DNA of 64,000 bases from the NCBI GenBank assembly GCA_039000515.1, contig JBCFYV010001001.1, positions 13,009,373 to 13,073,372 of the forward strand, written 5' to 3'. Position 1 is the stretch's first letter. Each line of letters starts with the position of its first letter. The position numbers were made by a program, and so were the translations under genes. Positions 21,582 through 32,218 of this stretch are shown here, one piece after another. The notes beneath the pieces were generated by a model. The model saw only the letters and a list, made by a program, of their open reading frames with translations, made no database searches and had not been told where the DNA came from. This stretch comes from Timema cristinae (Eukaryota > Arthropoda > Insecta > Phasmatodea > Timematidae).

Positions 21582-23115
21582 ACTTTCTCGCTTATATTAC
21601 AGGTAGAGAAAGTATAGTGTTCGTCAAAAAAATCCAACTCAAGATTTTGATGAATCTTAACGTTTCATGACCAGCTGAATCAAAAAAATTTGTTTTTGAC
21701 TTTCCGTTTGTCTGTCAATCTGTACCTCAACTAGAGCCTAAAATATTTTACCGATCAGGCTAAACCTTGTACCTAGGGTTTTCATAGAGTTGCCCCAAGG
21801 AGTTTTTGGAATTGGATATCTAACCCTAAAATTAAGGGTATTTTAATGAAGGGCAAAAAGAGAAAAAGTCGTTTTTCTCAAAATTGGCTCTATGATTTTT
21901 ATTAAATTCATTATAAATATTACAAACAAAATGGCTCCTCTATATATTTCGGCAAAATGACTTTAAGGGCTCCGGTCTGATGCGTAAATTAACTTTTTTT
22001 TTATAATATCTCCTAAACTATTATAGATATGAAATTACTTATCGTTAAATATACGTATGTATATTTATAATACAACTATTTTATAAGAAGCATATTTTTC
22101 TAAAACCAATAACTTTCAAGCTATACATAAATATATATATTATTTTAACTTTTCGAACACAAAAGGTAAAAGTATTGCGACCACAAAAGAAAATCTAACC
22201 TGAAATGTTGATGGATTTTGACGTCTCAATACCCACCAAACCCTAAAAAGTGGTCTTTGCAATGATGTCTGTCTGTTGTCTTTTAAATTTAAAATTAAGA
22301 TTAGTTTAAGAAAGAGCGAAAAGAGGAAAAATCGATTTTCTCAAAATCGACTTTAATGATTTTGATTAAAATTTGTATCTAAGTGTTGATTAAGATTATA
22401 AATGAACCGGATATTTTAATTTTACCATTAAAATTAATTTTAGGGTACTTTATAGAAGAAGAAACTTCCGTATCTCTTCACTATTTGAGTTAATAAATAA
22501 TTTATCATGCACAAATTGTAGTACTATTAAAAATAAAAAACTTTTATATGAAATATATTTTTATAAATCTAAAACATTTCTGAGATATTGGCAAATATAT
22601 TAATCCAATTTACGTGAGCTTTATTTGTAAAGAGATACTACTTAAGTTTTAATGCTATAATTCTCCAATGCCATAGAGTAATTAAATATATAGTAAGTCT
22701 CTAAAAGTTTGTTGTTTTTCCTTAAACCTCTTAGGAGAATGTTTGCTCAACATTTTAGACTCAATAGTTAATATTTACATTTTTATTGGTCAAAATTTAT
22801 AAATTAGGAATTTAATAGCAAGGTGATGGCATAAAGATTTGCAACACCTAATAAAATGTCGAAAATTTTAACCAGAAGTTGAAATTTTAATACGAAGTGT
22901 TGACCCTTGTGGACCCAACATGGGTCTATTTTTATCGGTTCAAACATACAAATGAGGACATTAATTCTTTAAAAACAAAAAGTTTTTCATAAGTACAAGC
23001 AATTTATGCTTGGGTTTGCTAGTGTATATTATTTCATTTCACATATATTACGAGTTTTGAGTAAATACATCAATTTTCAAACCATAGAGCGAGAAAGTCC
23101 GTGTGGAGTCCGCAA
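21582..23115 (+). repeat. 1.5-kb AT-rich dispersed repeat with TTTCTCGC/GCGAGAAA ends
   Basis: It starts CTTTCTCGCTTATATTACAG and ends near GAGCGAGAAAGTCCGTGTGG, so the extremes are inverted. The interior has no frame but repeats the theme CTAAAATTAAGGGTA / GAAAAAGTCGTTTTTCTC at least twice (about 21820 and 22290) in decayed form. Related sequence occurs at 1150-1665, 44560-45740 and 54000-54260. Element class unknown to me. Confidence 0.6.
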
Positions 23116-23482
23116 TTTATTTCTTTTGGAATTACCTATTAGTAGTTTCCACTCGTGCTGTCGAGAGTATGTCTAGACGAAGGAATTATACCGTGGTGCG
23201 CGACCTACTCCAACAACGCCACAGCCGTGGGCGATGGGATATAACGGGTGGCTAGAAAGCATTGGAAAGACCGTCAGCCTTCCGGAAACCAAACCAACAT
23301 CTCCCAGATCCTGTATACCAGGCGATCAATCTAGTTTGTTCATAAGGGCCTCATTGACCTTGCAAATAATGACTGGTGTCGTGTTTTTTTTTTTTTTTTT
23401 TTACAAATACTTGTTACAATCTTTAAGACTTTGCCTAGGTTATGACTTTGACGCAATGGATATACATTTTCCCATTACTTAC
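23116..23482. other. Spacer with a T run
   Basis: Slightly GC-richer sequence at 23140-23350, a run of 18 T at about 23385-23402, no supported gene. Confidence 0.5.
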
Positions 23483-23685
23483 TTATACATGTACATTTAC
23501 CTTGCTTATACATTACATTTACCTTGCTTGTACATGTACATTTACCTTGCTTATACATGTACATTTACCTTGCTTATACATGACATTTACCTTGCTTATA
23601 CATGTACATTTACCTTACTTGTATACATGTACATTTTACCTTGCTTATACACGTACATTTACCTTGCTTGTACATGTACATTTAC
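23483..23685 (+). repeat. 23-bp minisatellite, about nine units
   Basis: Unit TTATACATGTACATTTACCT TGC with 22-26 bp variants. It contains the palindrome ACATGT. Long frames crossing it are products of the repeat. Confidence 0.92.
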
Positions 23686-24425
23686 GTTTTAATTGGTGAG
23701 TTTTAAAGATATAACATTGAAAGTAAAAACTATAATTCTGAAAATATAGTTATTTTAAACTTAAATAAGACAACAATTTTATTATTTTATTTAATATATT
23801 CTGTTCCTAATTATTCATATGTAAAGTAAAACGAATCTATTGATATATTTTGAAGTCATACTGGCACCTAACAGGACTGATAATGTTGATTATTTCGACA
23901 TTCTTGCGGAGAGGTATGGGAATATGGTTCAATCCATTAAGGGTCTGTAACCATAAAAATGTCTAATAATCCCTGCTATAGACCAATCGACAACCGGGTG
24001 GTTGCATGCGAGTTCATGTAAAGGCCCACGGGCCGCACAAAATCATGCATGGATCGAGTTTTTGCGAATGGTGGCGGCAGGTTTTCATACCTGCTTTTTT
24101 TACCATTGCCGGCGCCACAGTTGAAAGTAGTCTTGTGAGGGAAACTTTAATGAAGTAGGAGCGTCAATAGGTCGAATATCACGTCACCACAGCGTTCTTG
24201 AAGATGAGTTTCCATTAATTTGATGAAATAGATAGATTAGTGGGTGGATAGAAACGGAAGGGGGAATACGATAAATACTTATGTAATAAAAACTGTGTAT
24301 CTTCTGTTTGACTGTCCAGAGATTTAATCTAACTTTACGGTAAAGTTAATATTATTACTTTAATATTATTGTTAATAATAATATATAATAATTAATAATA
24401 TATTATTATTATCATTATTCTGTCT
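23686..24425. other. AT-rich spacer; short GC-rich inverted patch; AAT/ATT-rich hairpin
   Basis: A GC-richer patch at 24020-24115 includes GGCCCACGGGCC. At 24345-24418 AAT and ATT runs can pair into a long AT hairpin. No gene. Confidence 0.5.
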
Positions 24426-24490
24426 TAAGACAGTCTTCTCCATAACCACATTTCAAAGCTCTCCAAGTAGTTCTTTTCCGTTTTCCTAAG
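24426..24490 (-). pseudogene. Short LINE reverse-transcriptase C-terminal scrap
   Basis: The minus frame reads KRNYLESFEMWLWRRL-like residues, the pattern found C-terminal to the reverse transcriptase of several LINE clades (E-x-x-L-x-x-FEMWxxRR). Too short to assign a clade. Compare 39975-40215. Confidence 0.5.
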
Positions 24491-25067
24491 AGGTAAGTAA
24501 GTTAAGTCACACAGTAGCAAATTATTACACTTATTATTTAAGACGATTGGCCCTTTTCGTTTCGCTTGGAATTGCAGAACCATGAGACAAACGGTTTATC
24601 TTCAAGAATTTTTAGTGCTTTTTGCAATTTTCTTTTCGGAAACGGTTTGTTCAAGAATAGAAGTATCGTTGATTAAGTTATACTTTTTATATACAACCTC
24701 CTCTATAATTTTAAAAGTGATCAAATATCGATAAAATTGATATTTTTCAATAGAAAACTTCCGGCTTTATAACATAAAATAAGAAAATGTAATAATCAAT
24801 AAACATCGATACATTATGTTATAAGGGTGTTGAAAATACTACTGTAAAATTATCACTCTTTCTCGAGAGAACTGATATTTAGAAACGTATGATTTTTCCA
24901 GCAAGACCTGTCCGGTAGCTAGCGCTATCTACGGCTTCCGTAATCCATTTTTATTGTTGGCGCGGAAGGATACTTTGGTAAGTTGTGAAGCCATGCAACG
25001 CCTTTAACCCTCCCGCCCACCATCCCACAAAATGGTTTTAGACTTGCACTCGAAAGGACCAAGGGAC
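24491..25067. other. AT-rich spacer without recognised feature
   Basis: No coding signal. Nothing repeated that I can identify. Confidence 0.5.
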
Positions 25068-25437
25068 TTAAGGTGGGAGTGTAGCGGATGCGAGAAAGAA
25101 TCAGTTTGTTTACAGTTTTTATAGCAAAAACGTTTCTTTTTGCCAAACTAAATAAAATGTTGGCCCGTTAGAAACCTAGTGCTTAATTTTCTTCCCGTGG
25201 GGATGTCAACAGTTGTTGAATATCAGTCATGAGCATAGCGGGATTTGAAACTTTTAAATGAAGATAAAAAGTTGTCACTAAATTTCAGGACACTCTTTAC
25301 AGATATTCAACAACTCTTAGGGTCACCATGCCAAGTAAATTAAACTCTGTTTCTACTGGAGAAATATTTGTTTATTTTGATAAAAAAGTTATTTTATATG
25401 AAAACTGTAAATCACTTACCTTTTCACGCGTTCCAGT
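25068..25437. mobile_element. TTAA-type palindromic element, decayed
   Basis: The left arm TTAAGGTGGGAGTGTAGCGG, CAGTTTTTATAGCAAAAACG and TATCAGTCATGAGCATAGCG is followed by the mirrored right arm (ACAGATATTCAACAACTC, TTAAACTCTGTTTCTACTGG). The right end has decayed and its boundary is approximate. A stretch of about 93 codons crossing the right arm is treated as chance. Confidence 0.65.
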
Positions 25438-25849
25438 TTTTTTTTCACTTGACCACGTCTCATTGTTTGTTCAGATGTTTTTTTCAAACTCTTCGATAAG
25501 ATATATAGATGGAATTCCGCAAACTGTCTACTCAATTGCTGTAATTAATTCGGGTGGGAGGGAGAGGATTGTCACATCAAGGGAGATTCATAGCACTGCA
25601 ACTCCGTAGTTTATATATATATATATAGTTCCAGCCTATGAGTATGCCATCTTTATGAAAAAAAAGAAGAAGATCCTGATAATCTATCTAACCAGGAGAG
25701 AACGTTCTTCTCGCATGAAATCCTAAATTGTGCCTGTTGGAGACCGGTTTCACCCCTAATACATTCAAATCAGGGTCAACGCTGAATTAATGCAAAGATC
25801 ACTCCTTTTGGAATGGTAGTCGCGCACCCATAACTTGTGTTGGATTGTA
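25438..25849. other. Spacer with a short (TA)n tract
   Basis: A TA run at about 25611-25628. No gene seen. Confidence 0.5.
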
Positions 25850-25990
25850 TTAAAGGTGATGGGGAGGACGCAGTTCGAATCCTGTTTGGTCACGATTAGA
25901 ATCCTGGACGGCATAATAAGTGTGTTTTTCCCCTTAAATGACTTACAACAGTTCCTCACTTAAATATGCTACATTTCCTATACATTTTAC
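25850..25990 (+). repeat. SINE-B fragment
   Basis: GGTGATGGGGAGGACGCAGT then TCGAATCC (B box) and a body trace (CCCCTTAAATGACTTACAAC). Ends are unclear. Confidence 0.5.
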
Positions 25991-26018
25991 CTTTTTATCT
26001 TTGACCTAATTATTTTTG

Positions 26019-26295
26019 GGGTAAAGTTCTCACCTCAGGATCAGATGTTCGTGGGTTCAAAACCAGCTGGAGTTGAAGGATTTTTTCTTGAGTGATGAAA
26101 ATCTGTAGTACAACTTCCTTTGGAGGGTAAGTAAGGCTGTCGTCTGTCCCATGTCGATTGCGGAATATAAAATATCCCTGGAAGTTATGTGAGAATATCT
26201 TTCCCGACCAAAACTGGTAGACCCTTTTGCTCTCGCTCATAGAAATTCACGTGTGATGATATAATCAATCGGATCCGAATGTGCACGTCAAATAC
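26019..26295 (+). repeat. SINE-F copy
   Basis: tRNA-like head with GGTAAAGTTCTCACCTCAGG and B box TGGGTTCAAAACCAGC. The body AAGGATTTTTTCTTGAGTGA and GTACAACTTCCTTTGGAGGG matches, inverted, the copy at 56340-56635. The 3' part includes TGATATAATC. Confidence 0.75.
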
Positions 26296-26329
26296 CTCAG
26301 TAAAATAAAATAAATAAGCTTTTCTCATC

Positions 26330-26332
<3 letters not shown>

Positions 26333-26406
<74 letters not shown>

Positions 26407-26407
26407 A
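26333..26407. repeat. (AT)n microsatellite
   Basis: About 75 bases of alternating T and A with one break at about 26395. It follows the SINE-F tail closely. Confidence 0.97.
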
Positions 26408-27418
26408 GTCTACTTATGACTCAAACAGGTTGTGAGATGCAGCGGAAAAAAATCTTGGGAGGGGGAAATGAAGTTATTGAATTCAAACAAAACGGCAATA
26501 TTAAAAACTAGGCTGTATTTTATCGTGGCCATTATAAGGATTTTTGTTTATTTTCCGTTTCACTTCCATATCGGAAAATTGTAAATATACTCAACATGAC
26601 AAATATACTTTAGCTACTTTACATGGAACAAATATGGCCACGTTTATTTTATCTTTATTATGTACGATAATTTTTTATTTTAGTTAATAGATTACATTAC
26701 AGTTTATAAATAAATAACTGATTTTAAACGTGAAGTTGGATACCTGAAAAAAATGTATTAAATTGTTTATGTTGAGTAACTGAAATCTAGAATAGAAAAA
26801 AAAAGTGAGAAGAACATGTTAGAATCGAGATAAAAAATCGTTATCGAGAAAAACAGTAATTGAGAGAGCTCTAGTTATGGCACAGGATATATTTTTGGGA
26901 GAGATCTTTGAATGGACGCATTTATGTGTAGTTTAAACTCTTTGAAACAAACAAGACTACTAAAACAATAATAGAAGGATTAATTTTAAGAAATCGCATA
27001 AGTGTCAATCTCTGTGAGGCTATTTTAAAATAAAACATTTTTAAAGAGATACCGCGGTAGGTATTTTGTACGTTAACCTTAGGAATGGGATGACTCCTAA
27101 ATAAATCATTGTTTAAAGAGCATTGGTGTACTAAACCAAAAAATTCTGAGTTGTGTCAATTTTAAATTTAAGAATACAACGCTTAGATGCGGCTATAACC
27201 GTAATTAACAAATATAATAGCTTGGTTAATTAATCCATTAAATTGTTTTTCGGTGTACATTTATTACAAGGGTTAATGACTACCAACAGCTGGTTGCAAG
27301 GGTATTGGATTAGGAGCGTAACCTAGAAAAAATGTATCTACATAAGCGAGGAGAAGAAATTAAAAAATAATGGCGCAAAACCCATATATAAAACTACCCA
27401 TCCTAAATGGTTTTCACG
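26408..27418. other. AT-rich stretch without recognised feature
   Basis: No gene or clear repeat family seen in about 1 kb. Confidence 0.55.
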
Positions 27419-27895
27419 CGCTTCGGTGGCCGCACGGTCTAGGGTACTACTCTCGCAATGGACCAGACTGACTATGACAGGGATATCGTAGTTCAATCAC
27501 GGTCGGGTGTGCTGAGGGTGGTTTTTCATAAACGGTTTCTCATTCTCTCCAAGCAAATGTGGGCACACTTTCTCTAAATTCAACCTTCCTCATGCCTAAC
27601 CCATTAACATATAGCCCACATGGGCAGTAGGATCTACTAAGTACTAAAAATCAATAAATTGCTCTCCACTCTACCTCCACGAAAATGCGGGTACACTTCC
27701 TCTGAATTAAACCATCCTCATATTCACTGATTATCGTAATTGGTACATATGTGTATAGCCTGAACAGGTAGTAATACGTGAGGGGGGGAGGGGGGAACCC
27801 ACAGTACATTCAACTGGGATTCGAGTCTTGTCGTCTCAGTTAATAGTGACCACAAGAGCAATGTGAGCCTATTACCTTAGACGGTATAACCATCG
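27419..27895 (+). repeat. Cluster of three SINE-B copies
   Basis: 27419-27650 is a plus copy with a good head (CTTCGGTGGCCGCACGGTCT). 27661-27785 is a second plus copy lacking its head (CACTCTACCTCCACGAAAAT ... GAACAGGTAGTAATACGTG). About 27790-27895 is an inverted head fragment (CAACTGGGATTCGAG, CCTTAGACGG). Tandem landing of one SINE beside another. Confidence 0.75.
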
Positions 27896-28913
27896 ATTAA
27901 ACTCCATAGTCTATATCACTATATGCTATATGGTATGATATATCTAAGGCTTTCAGAGTCTGAGCCAGCGTGGGTAGCACTCACTGTATTCTGCCGATGG
28001 GCAAGCTATTTAATGGCAGGAGACAGACAGTGCGACTTCGTTTGTTGAATTCTTTCTTTGAATTGTATATATACGCGGTGAACTTCACAACGATGGGATC
28101 AAACCTATTCACACCTATTTTCATTGCTTGCACCACTAAAAAAAAACCACACATAGTACCATTACGTCTAGTGCTTTTATGACACTAACTGTTTTATTAT
28201 TTTTTAACTCTAAACTATGTGTAAATCTTAAGGCAAAGTTAAACGTTTTAAATGTTTATGCAATAAACCAAAGTAATTATATTTTGCTATAAGCTATCTT
28301 TACATAAAAAAAAATCCTAAAGCTAAATGGATCTGTTAATGGTTATTACGAAGTTTGATCATCCATTACGGCCCTTAGAAAATCTTTAGATATTTAAGTT
28401 TAAATTAAAAATAAAATTTTTGTTTGATAATTTTATAAGCTCATTTTAATTATCATAAATTAAATTGTTTAGATTAATTAAAGTGTCATTTTTTTCGGTA
28501 AATAATAAAATAAAATTTTTAAGTCATCACTATAAAGTATATAAACTAATGCATTAATATATGTACCTTACAAAGATATTCGACCAAATTTCCTCTAAAA
28601 ATCCCGAAACTATTTATTTATATATATTAAACATAAAAAAATTAAGCTCAGTATTTGGGTTGAAGAGGAATTAACAAAGAGGAGAAAGCTTCATAGTCAG
28701 TAATGTCATGGTTTGTATGCTTTTTCACATAAATATAAAGGATAGTACAGGTATGTAGGATGAGGTGGGGTTGTCATGTGTCGTGTAAAGGTGATGTCAG
28801 GTATGTACACAAAACTTAAGTTGAGAAACTTGAAGAAACAAGGATCATTGTTGAGCTGAGACATTGATGTTAAAATATATTTAAAGGAGGTTGGATGTCA
28901 GGCTAGAGGCTTT

Positions 28914-28916
<3 letters not shown>
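27896..28916. other. AT-rich stretch without recognised feature
   Basis: A 70-codon frame at 27970-28182 has no identifiable motif. Nothing else supported. Confidence 0.5.

Positions 28917-28977
<61 letters not shown>
28917..28977. repeat. (AT)n microsatellite at the tail of a SINE-D
   Basis: About 60 bases of AT dinucleotides that directly continue the 3' end of the inverted SINE-D at 28978-29298, so it probably grew from the tail. Confidence 0.95.
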
Positions 28978-28980
<3 letters not shown>

Positions 28981-29298
28981 TCGTGTCTGGGTTACATCAC
29001 TCGTAGGCCAGAGATTAGCCAGTATTAATGAACCGTTGCCCAGGGGACGCCCGAATGTACTAATCATACATCCTTTCCGGGAAGGCTCTTTCCATGCCCC
29101 GATGAGATGAGGTGATGGTGATAGTGAATATGAGGGTGTAGATCCAGCGTAAATTCTTAAACCTAACTTAACCAAATCCTGGTGACAGTCACGATAATTC
29201 TCCTTTCAGTAAAATTACACTTGGTACCAGCAAGGTACCAAATCCGGGACCCCTAGGTTCGTAGCCAGGTGCACTGTCCTCCACACCACGGGTCCGGT
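28978..29298 (-). repeat. SINE-D copy (tRNA-like head)
   Basis: Minus-strand head CGTGGTGTGGAGGACAGTGC, then TAGGGGTCCCGGATTTGGTA (B-box region), body CACCAGGATTTGGTTAAGTT and the 3' part GGCGTCCCCTGGGCAACGG. Other copies lie at 43628-43943, 49281-49593 and 55785-56092. Confidence 0.8.
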
Positions 29299-29485
29299 AA
29301 GATATTAGATGGAGGTGTCTTATAATTAGGGTTCAATGTTCAACTTTATCTCTGGTGACCATATATAATTTTGCAATAACTAGTCTAGCTTAACAACACG
29401 TGACACTCTTTCTAAACGGTCGTGCGTATTTCTATCACCCGTGAAAACACAACCATTTAAAACAAAGTATCGCCAAGGAACGCTG
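29299..29485. other. Spacer
   Basis: No feature recognised. Confidence 0.5.
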
Positions 29486-29720
29486 TTAGAGTCGCCCGTG
29501 TGAATGCGACGCAGTTATGTCGCGGAGAGCCCCTATCCTACATGGCGGCTGTAACCCGCGACACTTGGGAACATCCAGTAGCCCGCGGCTATATGCCGGA
29601 CTGCACTGCGCTCCAAGTAACATACCGTGCCAGGCGACCCAATCAATTCCCGAGCTGGGCCAGAGGACGGTGGAGAGGACCAGGATCGAACCAGTGGTCA
29701 CACGACCGGGAGTGGGTGGG
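29486..29720. other. GC- and CpG-rich island of unknown origin
   Basis: About 235 bases clearly richer in G+C and CpG than the surroundings. On the minus strand it begins with CCACTGGTTCGATCCTGGTC, which resembles a tRNA B box, so an additional SINE or other repeat is possible. Frames are open on both strands through it, but none carries a recognisable motif. It could also be an exon or a transferred fragment. I cannot decide. Confidence 0.35.
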
Positions 29721-30674
29721 GTAGGTCATCAGGTTAGAGAGCAAGGTTTAGGGAAAGTAGGAGCCCAAGGGTGGGGAATAAGTAGACATCATGTTGGCTC
29801 GCAATGGGAATGAATTGAGCAGCTACTAATTTTTTTTCCGATGTGTCCAGTTGAAAATATATAAACAGTCAATCAAAATTACGCGTGGTCTTTGTTCTAA
29901 AGCACAACAGTCCTAAATATCCACCCAAGTATATATATTTTCTACACAATTATTACCAATTAAATAATGATGAAAAATATATATCCATTCCTTTATCTCC
30001 CTTCGAGGGAAAGACGTATTAAAATCAATTTGATGTGTGTAATATATAAGGTGTAAAGGAGTGATGAGCCAGAAAGACCACAAATGCAACTGATTGATCA
30101 GCTCAAACATGAAAAGAAGGCAAAGCTTGACGATTAAAAATAGAATTTGCCAATATACTATTCTGGAGGAGTCAATTTGGACACGGCAACGGACCTGTTG
30201 TAAGATATAGCACATAATATTATTATTATTAATGATAATATAATACATTTCAATTTATCCTTTACTAAGGTTTAAAAGCAAAGTACAAATTATAATCTGC
30301 GGATGACAATCTCAAAGTAACTATTCAGGTCTTGAAGTTAAATATTTAAAATTAAAAATATTTTACACATAGCATAACATAACATTGTTTCAGAGGGCTT
30401 ACATATTGATACCCGTCTGTGCTATTCGCATTTTATCTAAGATAAGGATTATAAAGGTAAAATTTTAGAGTTAATTTAAAATACACATTTTTGGATGGAG
30501 TGTAGGAATCCATATAGGGAGGGGTAGGGTGAAGTGAAGGGGTTGGGAACTTCAATGGCCTACAACTAGCTGAGACTCAAACCCAGCCTTCCATTTATCA
30601 GGAAACCAAATTTTATGAGCTTGACACCTTACACTATGGGCCCACCAATGCAGGTTTTATAAATTATTTACCAT
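29721..30674. other. AT-rich stretch without recognised feature
   Basis: A 111-codon minus frame at 29913-30248 ends in an AAT-rich start region and has no recognisable motif. Treated as chance. Confidence 0.5.
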
Positions 30675-30885
30675 AATCCGTGCCTTACTACCTTTAGACT
30701 GATGTGGTAAGGACTGATAATTTAAAGCTTAAGAGAAAATGTACCCGCGATTGCGGTTCAAGAGAGTGATACACTTTAAGGAAAATATTCGTTCAGTATA
30801 CCCGACCAGGATATAACCTACGACTTCCAATCACCATAAAAACAGACAAAATGACACGCTTTTGTCCACGTGGCCACCAATGTGT
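30675..30885 (-). repeat. SINE-B, degraded
   Basis: Inverted GTGCCTTACTACC, then AATGTACCCGCGATTGCGG, TATACCCGACCAGGATATAA, and ending GTGGCCACCAATGTG (head). Confidence 0.65.
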
Positions 30886-31014
30886 GAAATGGAACTATTA
30901 TTTAGTTCATTCGAGTCAGTCAGCACCATTTACAGTACAATTTTCAAATGAAGGACCTATCTGACAATTTAAAAAGTTACTAGATCTACTTTCACTGGAT
31001 ATACTTTCACGTAA

Positions 31015-31252
31015 CCCGCTTTGGTGGTTTCACGGTCTAAGGTGTCACTCTCGTAATAGACTGGCCTGACGATGAAAATGAGATAGGGGTTCATATCCTG
31101 GTTCGGTGTACTGAGAAAGTTTTTCCTAAATTGTTTTCCAATCTTCTTTCACGCAGATACGTGTACATTTACTCTAAATTAAACCCTTTAATCATTAACA
31201 CATAGCACAATTAATATGCGTATAGCCCAAAGAGGTAGAAAAACGTGATAAA
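31015..31252 (+). repeat. SINE-B, full length, diverged
   Basis: ACCCGCTTTGGTGGTTTCAC then GGTCTAAGGTGTCACTCTCG, a B-box region (GGGGTTCATATCCTGGT), the body, and TATAGCCCAAAGAGGTAG with AAACGTGATAAAAA. Confidence 0.75.
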
Positions 31253-31261
31253 AATAAATTT

Positions 31262-31345
31262 CACGTATTCATACGTCAAGTCAAGTTATCTGCAGCTGTA
31301 ATATTTGATGTATTTTAACAATACCTAAATGTAACAATATAACAA
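31262..31345 (+). repeat. CGTCAAGTCAAGTTATCTG repeat
   Basis: ATACGTCAAGTCAAGTTATC TGCAGCTGTAA recurs at 42515-42600 (TGTAGCTGTCA) and in looser form at 57125-57195. No coding sense; family unknown. Confidence 0.5.
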
Positions 31346-31873
31346 GACTGCCTTTGTGTTCTTAGTGCTCATAGCTCTTAGCTTCAGATACAGAGGTCTC
31401 CGGTTCAATCCCAGCTCCCCCAGGTTTTATGTGAGACTGTAGGCTTAGAACGGTGTCAAATCAATCTAATGAGAACAATTGAGGAGCTACTTGAGTGAAG
31501 AAGTAGCAGATTTGCTCTAGAAACTGAGAGTAACAGCCAGAGGTTTCATTGTGATGACCACATGACACACACTTTCCTCAAATGTTGGCACTATCTTCGC
31601 CAACATGCGGCAAACACTTGGTCGGTATAGATCGCCAGCGGGCTGACGTCATAGTGAGACGTTAACAAATTTTACCACATCAAAATATGTTTTTATTTAT
31701 AAAATATCTTTATATGGAAATTGAACTGGAGGAAAGTCGGATTAGAACAATCCGTAGTTTCCATAGTAATATGGTTTAAAAGGTGGTATTAAGTTAATTT
31801 AATAAAAAAAAAGTAGCTCCTTCTAAACTGTAGTTCTCTTCAATGAGAGGATAGTCAACAACGTAATCAAATC
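31346..31873. other. Spacer with a weak tRNA-like head
   Basis: CTCTTAGCTTCAGATACAGA and CCGGTTCAATCCCAGC (31401-31416) resemble a tRNA A/B-box pair, possibly an old SINE. Otherwise no feature. Confidence 0.35.
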
Positions 31874-32166
31874 ATTCTTATCGGGGTGACCGGTGGTCTA
31901 GGGGTAAGGTGTCAGACTTCTGTGCTGGCGGCCGGGATTCAATCCTCGGTCCCGGCACAGATTTATCTGATTACCAAACCCTTCCTTCACCTCTGACAAG
32001 ACTTGTATTAATCACAACTTGTGAATGTGGGGAATGCCAGGCCTCCACCGTGGTTCGGATTCCACGTTAAACTGTAGGTCCTTCATTTCATCTCACAATC
32101 ACCCTACCATTACACATTAGCGTAAGTGCGTATAACCCGAACGGGTAGTAAGACGCGGTGCTAATA

Positions 32167-32209
<43 letters not shown>

Positions 32210-32218
32210 TCTTATCGG
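31874..32218 (+). mobile_element. SINE-C, full length, 11-bp duplication
   Basis: Head GTGACCGGTGGTCTAGGGGT, B box GGGATTCAATCCTCGG, a distinct body (CTGACAAGACTTGTATTAAT, GCCTCCACCGTGGTTCGG), then exactly the same 3' segment as SINE-A (32129-32165) and AAT repeats. The duplication ATTCTTATCGG lies at 31874-31884 and 32208-32218. Confidence 0.93.

Noticed and set aside
23234..23692. 152-codon plus frame
   Set aside because: It runs through an 18-T run and the 23-bp minisatellite; the protein is a translation of repeats.
28903..29175. 90-codon minus frame
   Set aside because: Crosses an (AT)n array and a SINE-D body.
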